Below, one piece after another: positions 17,141-24,892 of a DNA stretch of 26,717 bases. The notes under the pieces are model-generated. The model saw nothing but the letters and a program-made list of their open reading frames with translations. It ran no database searches and was not told the DNA's origin. The first letter of the stretch is position 1; each line of letters begins with the position of its first letter. This DNA is from Proteiniphilum sp. UBA5267 (lineage in GTDB: Bacteria; Bacteroidota; Bacteroidia; Bacteroidales; Dysgonomonadaceae): assembly GCA_002411515.1 (NCBI GenBank), contig DHTF01000110.1, forward strand, positions 13,487-40,203, given 5' to 3'. The translations under genes and the position numbers were made by a program.

Positions 17141-18271
17141 CTATAGTTGTTTGATGAAGGCTCTACGCCTCTTTGTATGTTTGGCATCCAGGTCGTTCCA
17201 CATAGATTTCACTTTGTGGTTCAGGTCCAGTTCGGGGTTGCTTTCAGCGTACTCGAAACCCAGTCGGCTGGCTGCCGGAATGAATTCATTGAACAACAAT
17301 GCATTGATTCCTTTACCTTGATATTCGGGATCCACAGCAACAAGCAGGAGGTCGAGCACATTGTTCCCTTTTCCTTTCAGTGCCCGATAGAGATGATACC
17401 AACCGCCGGGCAGAAAACGCCCTTTTGCTTTCTGAAGCGCTTTGGCGATACTGGGCAGTCCGATGCCCACGCCTACCAGCTTATTATCTTCCTGCCTGAT
17501 CACCAGCGTAAGAAACTCCAAGCGCAGCATCGGTATGTACATGTCTACATAATAATCGATCTGCTTCTCTGTGAGCTCCACATAGCCATATAAATCTTTG
17601 TAGGCACGATTGATTAGTTTAAAGATCTCTCTCGCATAGGGATAGACATCTTTCTTACTCTGTAAATGCTTTACCTCAAGGCCTGAGCGTTTTTTCACGA
17701 TCTCCGAAGCACGCAGAAAACGCTCGGGCATCTCCTTGGGTATGGTGATGAGGAACTCCACCCAGTCCTGGTCTTTCATGTAGCCCAGTCGCTCCATGTG
17801 ATCCACGTAATAGGGGTAGTTGTAGATGGTGGAGAGGGTACCCATCTGATCGAATCCTTCCACCAGCATCCCTTCATGATCGAGATCGGTAAATCCCAGC
17901 GGACCATGCATCTTCTCCATCCCTCGCGAGCGTGCCCAACTTTCGGCCGCGCCAAAAAGAGCATCTACAACTTCGTTGTCATCAACAAAATCGACGAACC
18001 CAAAGCGGGCGTTTTTCTCGTTCCAGATCTCATTGGCTTTATAGTTGATGATCGCACCGATTCTACCCGCAATTTCCCCATCGCGATACGCCAGAAAGTA
18101 GGTAGCATCGCAATGTTCAAATGCCGGATTTTTGTCTATCCTGAGCGTCGTACGTTCATCGTAAACCAAGGGGGGGACAAAAAACTCATTTCCTTCGTAG
18201 AGATCGATACCGAACTGGATGAACTTCATGAGCTCATCTTTCGAGTTGACTTTATGAATAACTACTGACAT
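17141..18271 (-). CDS. GNAT-like N-acetyltransferase, 376 aa
   Basis: The protein has the form of a large GNAT-related acyltransferase with two related halves. The first (about 1-140) includes YFLAYRDGEIAGRIGAIIN, where strands beta4-beta5 would lie. The second (about 200-340) includes VIRQEDNKLVGVGIGLPS and LLLVAVDPEYQGKGINALLF, the last being the acetyl-CoA pyrophosphate-binding motif (Q/R-x-x-G-x-G/A type). Conserved elements HGPLGFTDLDHEGMLVEGFD and NYPYYVDHMERLGY mark a Bacteroidota-wide hypothetical family. The substrate is unknown. It heads the minus-strand run into parE, has its own promoter upstream, and ends KHTKRRRAFIKQL with a basic tail. Confidence 0.8.
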   Translation of the reverse strand: MSVVIHKVNSKDELMKFIQFGIDLYEGNEFFVPPLVYDERTTLRIDKNPAFEHCDATYFLAYRDGEIAGRIGAIINYKANEIWNEKNARFGFVDFVDDNEVVDALFGAAESWARSRGMEKMHGPLGFTDLDHEGMLVEGFDQMGTLSTIYNYPYYVDHMERLGYMKDQDWVEFLITIPKEMPERFLRASEIVKKRSGLEVKHLQSKKDVYPYAREIFKLINRAYKDLYGYVELTEKQIDYYVDMYIPMLRLEFLTLVIRQEDNKLVGVGIGLPSIAKALQKAKGRFLPGGWYHLYRALKGKGNNVLDLLLVAVDPEYQGKGINALLFNEFIPAASRLGFEYAESNPELDLNHKVKSMWNDLDAKHTKRRRAFIKQL

Positions 18272-18335
18272 TTTGATAGAATTCTATTGATTTCCTCTGT
18301 GCTGTCGATTACTATGCTTCATTTTGACAGTGATA

Positions 18336-18343
18336 CAAAGATA
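18336..18343 (-). promoter_or_regulatory. Promoter of the GNAT-parE-coaD-S41-ppk2 operon, -7 element
   Basis: The minus strand reads TATCTTTG, a perfect -7 match, 64 bp upstream of the GNAT start. No good TTTG is seen at -33 (GTTG lies 15 bp upstream). The four downstream genes lack visible promoters of their own. Confidence 0.6.
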
Positions 18344-18453
18344 GTGAACTTTTTTGATCAACGAGAGCAGAGTAAATTCATTTATTCTGTCGAGTGCAAA
18401 AAAATCTAACTTTAATGAACTTTCTCGAAAAGCGAAATGAGCAGTAGAGAAAT

Positions 18454-19842
18454 TTATTGGGATGCTGCCTCCTGATAGTACCTCCATCTATCAATGACGT
18501 TTTGAACATAATTGATCGTTTCATCCCCTCTGAAATATCCGTTTTTACAGACCGGATCAGTGTAGTATTGTTCCAGACGCTTCAACTGGATATATTTCTC
18601 CACGTTACCTTCCCATAGATCCTTGTCGGCATCATATTTTTCGGCCAGTGCCCTGGCATCAAAGACGTGCCCCAGACCACCGTTGTAGGCTGCCAGCGAC
18701 AGTTTTATCCGCTCCAACGGGTCTGGCACCGAACTGAAGGTGACAAGGAGTTGCTTGAGATAGGCAGCTCCGATGCGGATGTTGGTTTCGGGATCGTATA
18801 ACTCGTCACTGCTTACCCCCAGTGAAGCCGCCGTGGCGGGCATCAGTCCCATCAGACCAATGGCGCCTGCCCAGGACTCACCTTCTGTTTCGAAAGTGGA
18901 CTCCTGCCAGGCAACAGACGCAAGCAAGCGCCAGTCAATCTGTAAACGTTTTCCTTGCTGTTTAAACCAGGTATCAAAGGGTGAGATAATACCATGGCCG
19001 AGTATCTCGTCATAAGATAACCTGTCGCTGTGGGGATAACCTTTTGTCTCTTCAAAATAGCGTTTCTCTATTCGCAGAAAGAGAGGGGCAGTCGTTTTCC
19101 TTCCGAACCAGCTCTCCAGCGAATCGGCCAGAATGGGTGTGTCCTTTCTGACCACCCACGACGAGCGCTGCTCGAAGCTGACGGGTAGATTAACGTCCAG
19201 GTTCCTGAAATAGGTCTGGTTAAGCCTGGCAAGATCATCATCGGCTACGGTATATGCAATTTCTCCACGCGATACCGATCGGATAAGGTCTTCCACTAGC
19301 AGTGTGTCGCCGTAAGCCGTCTCAATTCGAATACCCCCACCCAGTTCGTTATTCAGGTTCTCAAGGCGATCACGGTATTTGGATGACCCGATCACGGTCA
19401 CTTTTTTTCCAATCAGACCAGTGACGTCTGTGATGAGTGTATCGTCTCGCAACGCGCGTTGTACCAATACCTGATGAGAGATATGCTGCAGCCCGGCGAA
19501 GAGAACCGAGTCTTTCAATGTATTGGTTACAGGAATGTTGTAAGCGATCAGGTCTCCCACACCAAGTTGCAGCATCCTGATTAAGGCACGGGGATTTTCT
19601 GCCACAATGATTTCAGGTACAAGACCGTGTTGTTTGCAAAAATCACGCACCATATCGTAATGATAACCCATAGGTTGATCACGGTAGAGAAAGTAAGAAG
19701 TAGAGGTGTTCAACGTGAGCACACGCAACGTGTCGGCCTGAATGATCTGCGGGAAATCGTGCACCCGTTTCCTTTTACCCCATGTTAGGCATGAGAGACA
19801 TAGGATAATCAGCACGCATGATATCAGTGAGCTTTTATTCAT
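18454..19842 (-). CDS. MltF-like membrane-bound lytic murein transglycosylase, 462 aa
   Basis: The protein combines a solute-binding-protein family 3 domain (about residues 38-265; DTLRVLTLNTS, GYHYDMVRDFCKQHGL, EIAYTVADD) with a C-terminal SLT lysozyme-like domain (about 288-415). The catalytic glutamate is E314 in ASVAWQESTF, followed by GAIGLMGLMPATAASLGV and SLAAYNGGLGHV. This is the MltF architecture, which cleaves peptidoglycan glycan strands to 1,6-anhydro ends in the periplasm. The N-terminus MNKSSLISCVLIILCLSC is a signal peptide; C18 may be lipidated, though the -3 residue (Cys) is not canonical. It has its own promoter and lies alone between the amtB operon and the GNAT operon, on the same strand as both. 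Confidence 0.93.
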   Translation of the reverse strand: MNKSSLISCVLIILCLSCLTWGKRKRVHDFPQIIQADTLRVLTLNTSTSYFLYRDQPMGYHYDMVRDFCKQHGLVPEIIVAENPRALIRMLQLGVGDLIAYNIPVTNTLKDSVLFAGLQHISHQVLVQRALRDDTLITDVTGLIGKKVTVIGSSKYRDRLENLNNELGGGIRIETAYGDTLLVEDLIRSVSRGEIAYTVADDDLARLNQTYFRNLDVNLPVSFEQRSSWVVRKDTPILADSLESWFGRKTTAPLFLRIEKRYFEETKGYPHSDRLSYDEILGHGIISPFDTWFKQQGKRLQIDWRLLASVAWQESTFETEGESWAGAIGLMGLMPATAASLGVSSDELYDPETNIRIGAAYLKQLLVTFSSVPDPLERIKLSLAAYNGGLGHVFDARALAEKYDADKDLWEGNVEKYIQLKRLEQYYTDPVCKNGYFRGDETINYVQNVIDRWRYYQEAASQ

Positions 19843-19865
19843 ACCCTTGTTCAGTTAAAACGGGG

Positions 19866-19897
19866 TAAATATAGTGAAAGCTGAGAGATTAGCCAAA
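19866..19897 (-). promoter_or_regulatory. Promoter of the MltF-like gene (-33 TTTG, -7 TATATTTA)
   Basis: The minus strand reads TTTG (19894-19897), 20 bp, then TATATTTA (19866-19873), matching seven of eight -7 positions when the n positions are counted as matches. It lies just past the amtB terminator and 24 bp upstream of the start codon. Confidence 0.6.
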
Positions 19898-19927
19898 CCA
19901 GTTTTGTTTGTACAATGTAATTCTATC

Positions 19928-19958
19928 AAAAAAAAAGACTGCCCCTATTGGAGCAGCC
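19928..19958 (-). terminator. Intrinsic terminator of the porin-glnK-amtB operon
   Basis: In the minus-strand transcript a 9-bp stem with two G-U pairs (GGCTGCTCC / GGGGCAGTC) closes an AATA loop (19937-19958) and is followed directly by nine U residues (19928-19936). It begins 29 bp after the amtB stop. This is the clearest terminator in the window. Confidence 0.88.
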
Positions 19959-19987
19959 CTCTACACAAAAAACATCACCGGAATTGT

Positions 19988-21319
19988 CTATTCATACGCG
20001 ATCTCTCCATGTTCGGAGATATCGAGACCCGTAGACTCGCTCTCTTTACTTGCCCTGATGCCGACCAGTGCATCCACAATCCTGAACAGGATCCAGGTCA
20101 TGACTGCGCTGAAAGCGATAGTGGCAACAGTCGCCACGATCTGTATCCAAAGTTGATTCCAGTCGCCATAAAGTGCTCCCTGTGCACCTCCTTCACCTGT
20201 GATGGTTTGAGTAGCAAAAACACCAATCAGCAGAGAGCCGATAATCCCGCCGATACCATGTACACCAAAGGCATCGAGTGAGTCATCATAACCAAACCGG
20301 GGTTTCACATGGGCCACCATAAAGAAGCAAACCAATCCTGCCACCAAGCCGATCACGAAAGCGCCCAGCACGCCAGAGGAGCCTGCAGCAGGGGTAATGG
20401 CAACCAGACCTGCTACCACGCCCGTACAAAAACCGATTACCGTAGGCTTCTTGTTGATAATCCAGTCGAGCAGGGTCCATGTCAGTGCCGCTGCGGCTGC
20501 AGCGATATTCGTAACAAGTATGGCGCTCGCCGATAGGCCGTCCGCAGCCAGGCCGCTACCGCCGTTAAAGCCAAGCCATCCCAGCCAGAGCAGGGCTGTA
20601 CCGATCACCACGAATGGCACGTTGTGCGGTGTTATGGGTGGTGCTCCTTTCACATTCCATCCGCTCCTTCTACCCAGCAGGATGGCCATTACCAAAGCCG
20701 AGACGCCAGCGTTGATGTGCACCACGGTACCCCCGGCAAAATCGATGGCACCCATTGCACCGATCCAGCCACCACCCCAAACCCAGTGGGCAAGCGGATT
20801 GTAAACTACTAGCGCCCACAATACCGAGAAAAGCAGGAAACCGCTGAATTTAATCCTTTCAGCAAAAGCACCAACAATCAGTGCTGGCGTTATCACAGCA
20901 AACATCCCCTGAAATGAGACAAACAATAATTCAGGGATGGTGTATCCTTCCAACAGATTATTGATGGAGATACCTTGCAGGAATATTTTATCAAAACCAC
21001 CGACGAAGGTATTCAACCCGCCTTGCGAAGAAGTAAAAGCCAGACTGTAGCCGACTGCCACCCACTCAATTATGATCACGGCAGTCAGGATCAGACATTG
21101 CATCAATACACTCAGTACATTCTTCCGACGTACCAATCCTCCGTAAAACAGGGCAAGTCCAGGGATGGTCATCATCATCACCAGGATGGTGGCCACGATA
21201 ATCCAGGCTGCATCTCCGCCATTCAGGGCAGGTTCGTCTCCATTCTGTGCAAATGTCATAGCAGGCAGGAGGAAGAGTGAGATCAGCATCACGATATATT
21301 TCAGTATTTTATGTTTCAT
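19988..21319 (-). CDS. amtB: Ammonium transporter, Amt/MEP/Rh family, 443 aa
   Basis: AmtB is a trimeric inner-membrane channel for ammonium. A cleaved signal peptide (ends LPAMTFAQ) precedes eleven expected membrane helices, as in E. coli AmtB. Conserved residues are seen: the FQGMFAVITPALIVGAFAER signature region (137-155), recruitment Asp D193 in AIDFAGGTVVH, the twin pore histidines H201 and H354 (DAFGVHGIGG), and F251 in LGFNGGSG. The C-terminal cytoplasmic tail (LVGIRASKESESTGLDISEHGE) has the layout that docks GlnK in other species. It follows glnK by 40 bp and ends at a strong terminator. In E. coli the order is also glnK then amtB. Confidence 0.97.
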   Translation of the reverse strand: MKHKILKYIVMLISLFLLPAMTFAQNGDEPALNGGDAAWIIVATILVMMMTIPGLALFYGGLVRRKNVLSVLMQCLILTAVIIIEWVAVGYSLAFTSSQGGLNTFVGGFDKIFLQGISINNLLEGYTIPELLFVSFQGMFAVITPALIVGAFAERIKFSGFLLFSVLWALVVYNPLAHWVWGGGWIGAMGAIDFAGGTVVHINAGVSALVMAILLGRRSGWNVKGAPPITPHNVPFVVIGTALLWLGWLGFNGGSGLAADGLSASAILVTNIAAAAAALTWTLLDWIINKKPTVIGFCTGVVAGLVAITPAAGSSGVLGAFVIGLVAGLVCFFMVAHVKPRFGYDDSLDAFGVHGIGGIIGSLLIGVFATQTITGEGGAQGALYGDWNQLWIQIVATVATIAFSAVMTWILFRIVDALVGIRASKESESTGLDISEHGEIAYE

Positions 21320-21359
21320 ATTTTCTAAGTTATTGTTATATCAATCCTGTTTCAAAATG

Positions 21360-21719
21360 CTAAACCTGTGTCTGGTCTTTGTCGTAGAGTGATTCATCAC
21401 CCCGGTCCCCTGTACGGATGCGAATAGATTGTTCAATGGTGGACACGAAAATCCGACCATCGCCACTTTCACCAGTGAAAGCTGAGCGCAGGATGGCGTC
21501 GATCGACTTTTGGACATTCACTTCCCTTACTACAAAAGAGAGATAGACCCGTTCAATGGCATTCACATCGTAAGCGATGCCCCTGAAAATAAGTCCCTGT
21601 TTGGCCGTACCCTGACCTTTCACTCCCCACCAGGAGAGGAAGTCGATATCGGCTTCATGCAATGCAGCCCGTACTTCGTCGAACTTCGTCTTGCGGATAA
21701 TTGCTTCTATTTTCTTCAT
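21360..21719 (-). CDS. glnK: P-II nitrogen regulatory protein, GlnK-like, 119 aa
   Basis: P-II proteins are trimeric cytoplasmic sensors of ATP/ADP and 2-oxoglutarate that gate AmtB. The N-terminus MKKIEAIIRKTKFDEVRAAL, the B-loop TGESGDGRIFV and the C-loop IRIRTGDRGDESL are well conserved. The T-loop is unusual: one residue shorter than in E. coli GlnB, with T38-A39 in place of Arg38-Gln39, and the usual Y-[KR]-G-[AS]-[AE]-Y signature reads FRGIAY. The tyrosine equivalent to the uridylylated Tyr51 is kept as Y50, and Lys58 is Arg57. Loss of Gln39, which contacts 2-oxoglutarate in E. coli, may alter effector sensing. No glnD is in the window. Genes for a porin and amtB flank it on the same strand. 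Confidence 0.93.
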   Translation of the reverse strand: MKKIEAIIRKTKFDEVRAALHEADIDFLSWWGVKGQGTAKQGLIFRGIAYDVNAIERVYLSFVVREVNVQKSIDAILRSAFTGESGDGRIFVSTIEQSIRIRTGDRGDESLYDKDQTQV

Positions 21720-21821
21720 AGGAATAAAAAGTTTTTGAGGCTCGGGAGCAAGGCATCATGAGGTAGGATCTTTGATCATCTCCTGTCTTTGTATCTTGCA
21801 TCTCACGAGCGGTTATGATGA

Positions 21822-22493
21822 TTAAAAACGAACGCCAAATACCAGAAACACATCTTTTGTGTCGGGATTCAGCACTGCCTGGCTAAATACCGGAAGTGAA
21901 AAGGAGTCGGTGATCGTGATCTCCTTGCTTGCTTTTATCGAAGCATTGATTAGTGCGAATCCGTCGGAGTAAATACCAGCCCAGGGAGTGACACCGAGTA
22001 TCAGGTCGATCGCCACGTCACCGGCTGGAATGGAATAGCTTGCTTCCATGTAACTGGAGTAATCGTCGTCACCCGCGAAATTAGTATTCCAGGCCAACGA
22101 CAGCGGCAATGATTCACCAAGTGAATAGCCTAATGTTGCTTCGAACAGATGCTCCGACAATTTGAAATAACTGCTGCCCACTCCATCGGGAAGATTACGA
22201 GGAAAGAAATAATCTGTCAGCAGCAAGGAGAGGTTGCCAACGGAATAAGAGGCATAGAGATCAAACTCCCGCCAGGTTCCCTCGAAACTGGAGGATCCCC
22301 AAACGCCCAACGTGAAATCACCCGCGGAAAGTGAAACAGAGGGTTGTGCAGAAGCAGGTCCTACATACAAACCACGCCAGATGTAAGAACTCACGATATC
22401 GGCTCCCGCCGAGACCGATACATCCTGCGCCCTGATGCTGCCAAAAGCAGCACTCAACGCACACAGGAAAAAGAACAGTTTAACGCTTTTCAT
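21822..22493 (-). CDS. TorF-like putative outer-membrane porin, 223 aa
   Basis: A signal peptide (MKSVKLFFFLCALSAAFGSIRA, cleavage before Q23) leads a beta-rich protein beginning QDVSVSAGADIVSSYIWRGL. The YIWRG motif after the first strand and alternating hydrophobic strands throughout fit the TorF / Gcw_chp porin-like family. The last residues VFLVFGVRF end in phenylalanine, as outer-membrane barrels do. It is the first gene of a run with glnK (102 bp gap) and amtB (40 bp gap), so it probably helps ammonium or a nitrogen source cross the outer membrane; that role is inferred from position. The family assignment is from motif memory and is fairly but not fully sure. Confidence 0.8.
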   Translation of the reverse strand: MKSVKLFFFLCALSAAFGSIRAQDVSVSAGADIVSSYIWRGLYVGPASAQPSVSLSAGDFTLGVWGSSSFEGTWREFDLYASYSVGNLSLLLTDYFFPRNLPDGVGSSYFKLSEHLFEATLGYSLGESLPLSLAWNTNFAGDDDYSSYMEASYSIPAGDVAIDLILGVTPWAGIYSDGFALINASIKASKEITITDSFSLPVFSQAVLNPDTKDVFLVFGVRF

Positions 22494-22559
22494 AATTTTT
22501 ACATTTTAAATGAATAACCTCAATCTTTTTTTCAAATAGATACCTAAAACAAACATTAC

Positions 22560-22683
22560 AATCTTTTTGAAATCAAATACCAGAATTTGTAATCATTTTG
22601 ATTGTTTTACTTCGCAAAGATAATCATAAAGATTAAATACCAAATAATTTTCAATCATTTTGTCTAATTTTTTTGAAAATATA
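22560..22683. repeat. Four roughly 31-bp-phased AT-rich imperfect repeats in the porin/HhH divergent intergenic region
   Basis: The 305-bp gap between the porin and HhH genes contains copies beginning AATCTTTTTG (22560), AATCATTTTG (22591), AATCATAAAG (22622) and AATCATTTTG (22653), each 31 bp apart. AATCA-TTT-TGATT at 22591-22603 is a perfect inverted repeat. AAATACCA also occurs twice (22575 and 22635). The region overlaps the predicted porin promoter, so the copies could be operator sites. Because the sequence is very AT-rich, some of the similarity may be chance. Confidence 0.4.
22615..22644 (-). promoter_or_regulatory. Candidate promoter of the porin-glnK-amtB operon
   Basis: The minus strand reads TTTG (22641-22644), 18 bp, then TATCTTTG (22615-22622), a perfect -7 match. 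This predicts a 5' leader of about 115 nt. A weaker TCTATTTG at 22533-22540, closer to the gene, is an alternative. Confidence 0.5.
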
Positions 22684-22774
22684 TGACACTTCGATTAAAA
22701 ATAGTGCCGATTAAAAAACGATATTACGTTCGTTAATTCATTATCAAATATTTAGTAAAAAGAAGAATATTCCT

Positions 22775-22782
22775 TACATTTG
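22775..22782 (+). promoter_or_regulatory. Promoter -7 element of the HhH/beta-barrel gene
   Basis: TACATTTG is a perfect -7 match 16 bp upstream of the ATG at 22799, giving a very short leader. The -33 position shows only TTTA (22751-22754). Confidence 0.55.
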
Positions 22783-22798
22783 TAAAAATCGATGCACG

Positions 22799-24850
22799 AT
22801 GAAAGAAATGCTTTCCTTTCTCTGTCTTTTCATCGCATTGGGCCTTCCGGGTAAGGTGGATGCACAAAATGTTAACTGGCGTGAATATATCGAACAGCTG
22901 GCCGAAGAGGGAATGGATGAGGCTGCCATTGAAAACATCTACCAGGAGATGCTTCAACTGGAAGATAACCCATTGGATCTGAACATCGTTACCCGCGACC
23001 AGTTAAATCAAATCCCTTTGCTTTCTTTGGATGAAGCGACTGCCATTGCTGACTTTCTGGAGAAAAACCGTCCTGTGTACACCGTTTTTGAGCTTCGAAA
23101 CGTGCCCTACCTCGATTTGAAGACAGTAGAACGGATAATTCCCTTCTTTTATGCCGGAGAAAACAAAAGCCCGGAAACGGCAGCACTCCGTTCAGGTATT
23201 CTGCAATACGGACATCACGAGGTGCAGCTTCGCCTCGACAAGACTGTCACCCCACGCGCAGGGTACAGTGATTTTTCCGACAGCATCCTTACCCGTTATC
23301 CCAACCGCAAATACCGCGGTGAGGATTTTTATCACTCGCTCCGTTATGCATTTCGCTACCGTGACAAGATACAAGCCGGGATCACGGCGGAGAAGGATGC
23401 AGGAGAACCCTTCTTCAAACAAGGATACCCCAGAGGATACGACCACTATGGCCTGCACCTGATCGTTCGTGATATCGGCAAACTCAAAACAGTGGCGCTG
23501 GGCGACTACCGCCTCTCCTTTGGACAAGGACTTATCCTAAACAACGATTTCATGGTCAGCAAGGCGTGGAACAGCGGAAGCATTGTCCGCCGCACGCAGC
23601 AACCCAAGCGTCATTTCTCTACCGCTGAAAGCGGTTCTTTCAGGGGCGCCGCTGTTGTAGCCGAAATGGGCAATCTTACACTCACCTCCTTTTATTCCAA
23701 CAAAAAGATCGACACCAACCTTTCGGACGAAGGGATAATCACCTCCTTCAAAACCGATGGTCTCCATCGTACACCTTTGGAAATAGAAAAGAAAGAAAAT
23801 ACACGCGAACAGGTCACCGGTGCCAACATCAACTACCGGAAAAATCGTTTTCAGGCGGGAATAAGCGGAGTCTATCACACCTACGACAGGATGTACAACC
23901 CAGCTTTGCAGGATTACAATATTTATTATTTGCGCGACAAGTCAAACATGAATGCGAGCATCGACTATTCCTATCAACTGCCGGGATTCATCATCGCTGG
24001 CGAGACCGCTGTCTCAAAAAACGGATCGGTAGCCGCACTACACACTCTGCAGTACAGACCCTCTTCGAATCTTTCCTTCTCGCTTCTGCACCGATATTAT
24101 CCCATCTCCTATAATGCCCTCTACGCACAGGCTTTTTCGGAGGGGAGCGCTGTACGCAATGAAAGAGGGCTGTTTCTCAGTATGCAATTCACCCCTTTCA
24201 GCAGATTCACCGTGAACAGCTACCTGGATATCGTGCGATACCCATGGCTTAAATACGGTGTGGACACCCCGTCGAAAGCATTGGATTTCTACCTCCTGGC
24301 CACCTACACCCTCTCACGTTGGTCTTCGGTCGATTTCCGCTTCAAATACAAGCAAAAAGAGAAGAACATGACCTGGCCCGATGAGAACTCCACTTCCGTA
24401 TTGCCCTATGCCACCCATAAACTCAGGATTCGGTATGCGCACGCATCCCAAAGCGGATGGGAATCACGCACCACCGCCGACGTAGCCCATTGCACCGAAA
24501 AACACTTTCCATCTGAGACGGGGTACATGCTCTCCCAAAATATAGGCTATCGCGGAAAGGGTCCTTTTGCAGGAGACTTCTACCTGGCTTTTTTTAATGC
24601 GGAGAGCTACAATGTGCGCCTCTATTCCTACGAAAGAAATCTGCTCAACTCATTCTACATGCCCTCCTTCTACGGCAAAGGTTGCCGGCTTTCAGCTTCA
24701 GCCAAATATGAGGTCTCTGCTACGCTCACCCTCTCTCTGAAAGCAGCCCATACCCGCTACTTCAACCGCAATACCATCGGTAGTGGCACAGAATTGATAG
24801 ACGGTAACCACAGGACCGATCTCTATTTCTATATGAGATGGAAGTTCTGA
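22799..24850 (+). CDS. Secreted helix-hairpin-helix plus beta-barrel-like protein, 683 aa
   Basis: A signal peptide (MKEMLSFLCLFIALGLPGKVDAQ) precedes a small helical domain with two helix-hairpin-helix repeats (about 57-118): NPLDLNIVTRDQLNQIPLLS and YTVFELRNVPYLDLKTVERI, similar to ComEA-type HhH. The remaining 560 residues alternate polar and aromatic residues in many strands and end DLYFYMRWKF with a terminal phenylalanine, consistent with an outer-membrane beta-barrel. The pattern LGDYRLSFGQGLILNND recurs in Bacteroidota proteins annotated as helix-hairpin-helix domain proteins. Function is not established; HhH usually binds DNA, so a role in DNA uptake is possible but only a guess. It has its own promoter, and the ABC-F gene follows 42 bp downstream. 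Confidence 0.8.
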   Translation: MKEMLSFLCLFIALGLPGKVDAQNVNWREYIEQLAEEGMDEAAIENIYQEMLQLEDNPLDLNIVTRDQLNQIPLLSLDEATAIADFLEKNRPVYTVFELRNVPYLDLKTVERIIPFFYAGENKSPETAALRSGILQYGHHEVQLRLDKTVTPRAGYSDFSDSILTRYPNRKYRGEDFYHSLRYAFRYRDKIQAGITAEKDAGEPFFKQGYPRGYDHYGLHLIVRDIGKLKTVALGDYRLSFGQGLILNNDFMVSKAWNSGSIVRRTQQPKRHFSTAESGSFRGAAVVAEMGNLTLTSFYSNKKIDTNLSDEGIITSFKTDGLHRTPLEIEKKENTREQVTGANINYRKNRFQAGISGVYHTYDRMYNPALQDYNIYYLRDKSNMNASIDYSYQLPGFIIAGETAVSKNGSVAALHTLQYRPSSNLSFSLLHRYYPISYNALYAQAFSEGSAVRNERGLFLSMQFTPFSRFTVNSYLDIVRYPWLKYGVDTPSKALDFYLLATYTLSRWSSVDFRFKYKQKEKNMTWPDENSTSVLPYATHKLRIRYAHASQSGWESRTTADVAHCTEKHFPSETGYMLSQNIGYRGKGPFAGDFYLAFFNAESYNVRLYSYERNLLNSFYMPSFYGKGCRLSASAKYEVSATLTLSLKAAHTRYFNRNTIGSGTELIDGNHRTDLYFYMRWKF

Positions 24851-24865
24851 ATCGATTGTTTTTTG

Positions 24866-24873
24866 TACTTTTG
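24866..24873 (+). promoter_or_regulatory. Promoter -7 element of the ABC-F gene
   Basis: TACTTTTG fits TAnnTTTG, 19 bp upstream of the ATG at 24893, inside the short gap after the HhH gene. The -33 element is not evident. Confidence 0.5.
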
Positions 24874-24892
24874 AAGCCAAATCCAGATATAT

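Noticed and set aside
18380..18450. Terminator after the MltF-like gene (AAATTTCTC / GAGAAAGTT with a later T-run on the minus strand)
   Set aside because: The stem has a mismatch, the loop is about 20 nt, and the T-run is not adjacent to the stem; too weak to call.
22560..22683. CRISPR array as an explanation for the 31-bp-phased repeats
   Set aside because: Only about 10 nt are shared between copies, the rest is AT-rich and variable, there is no uniform repeat-spacer pattern, and no cas gene is present.
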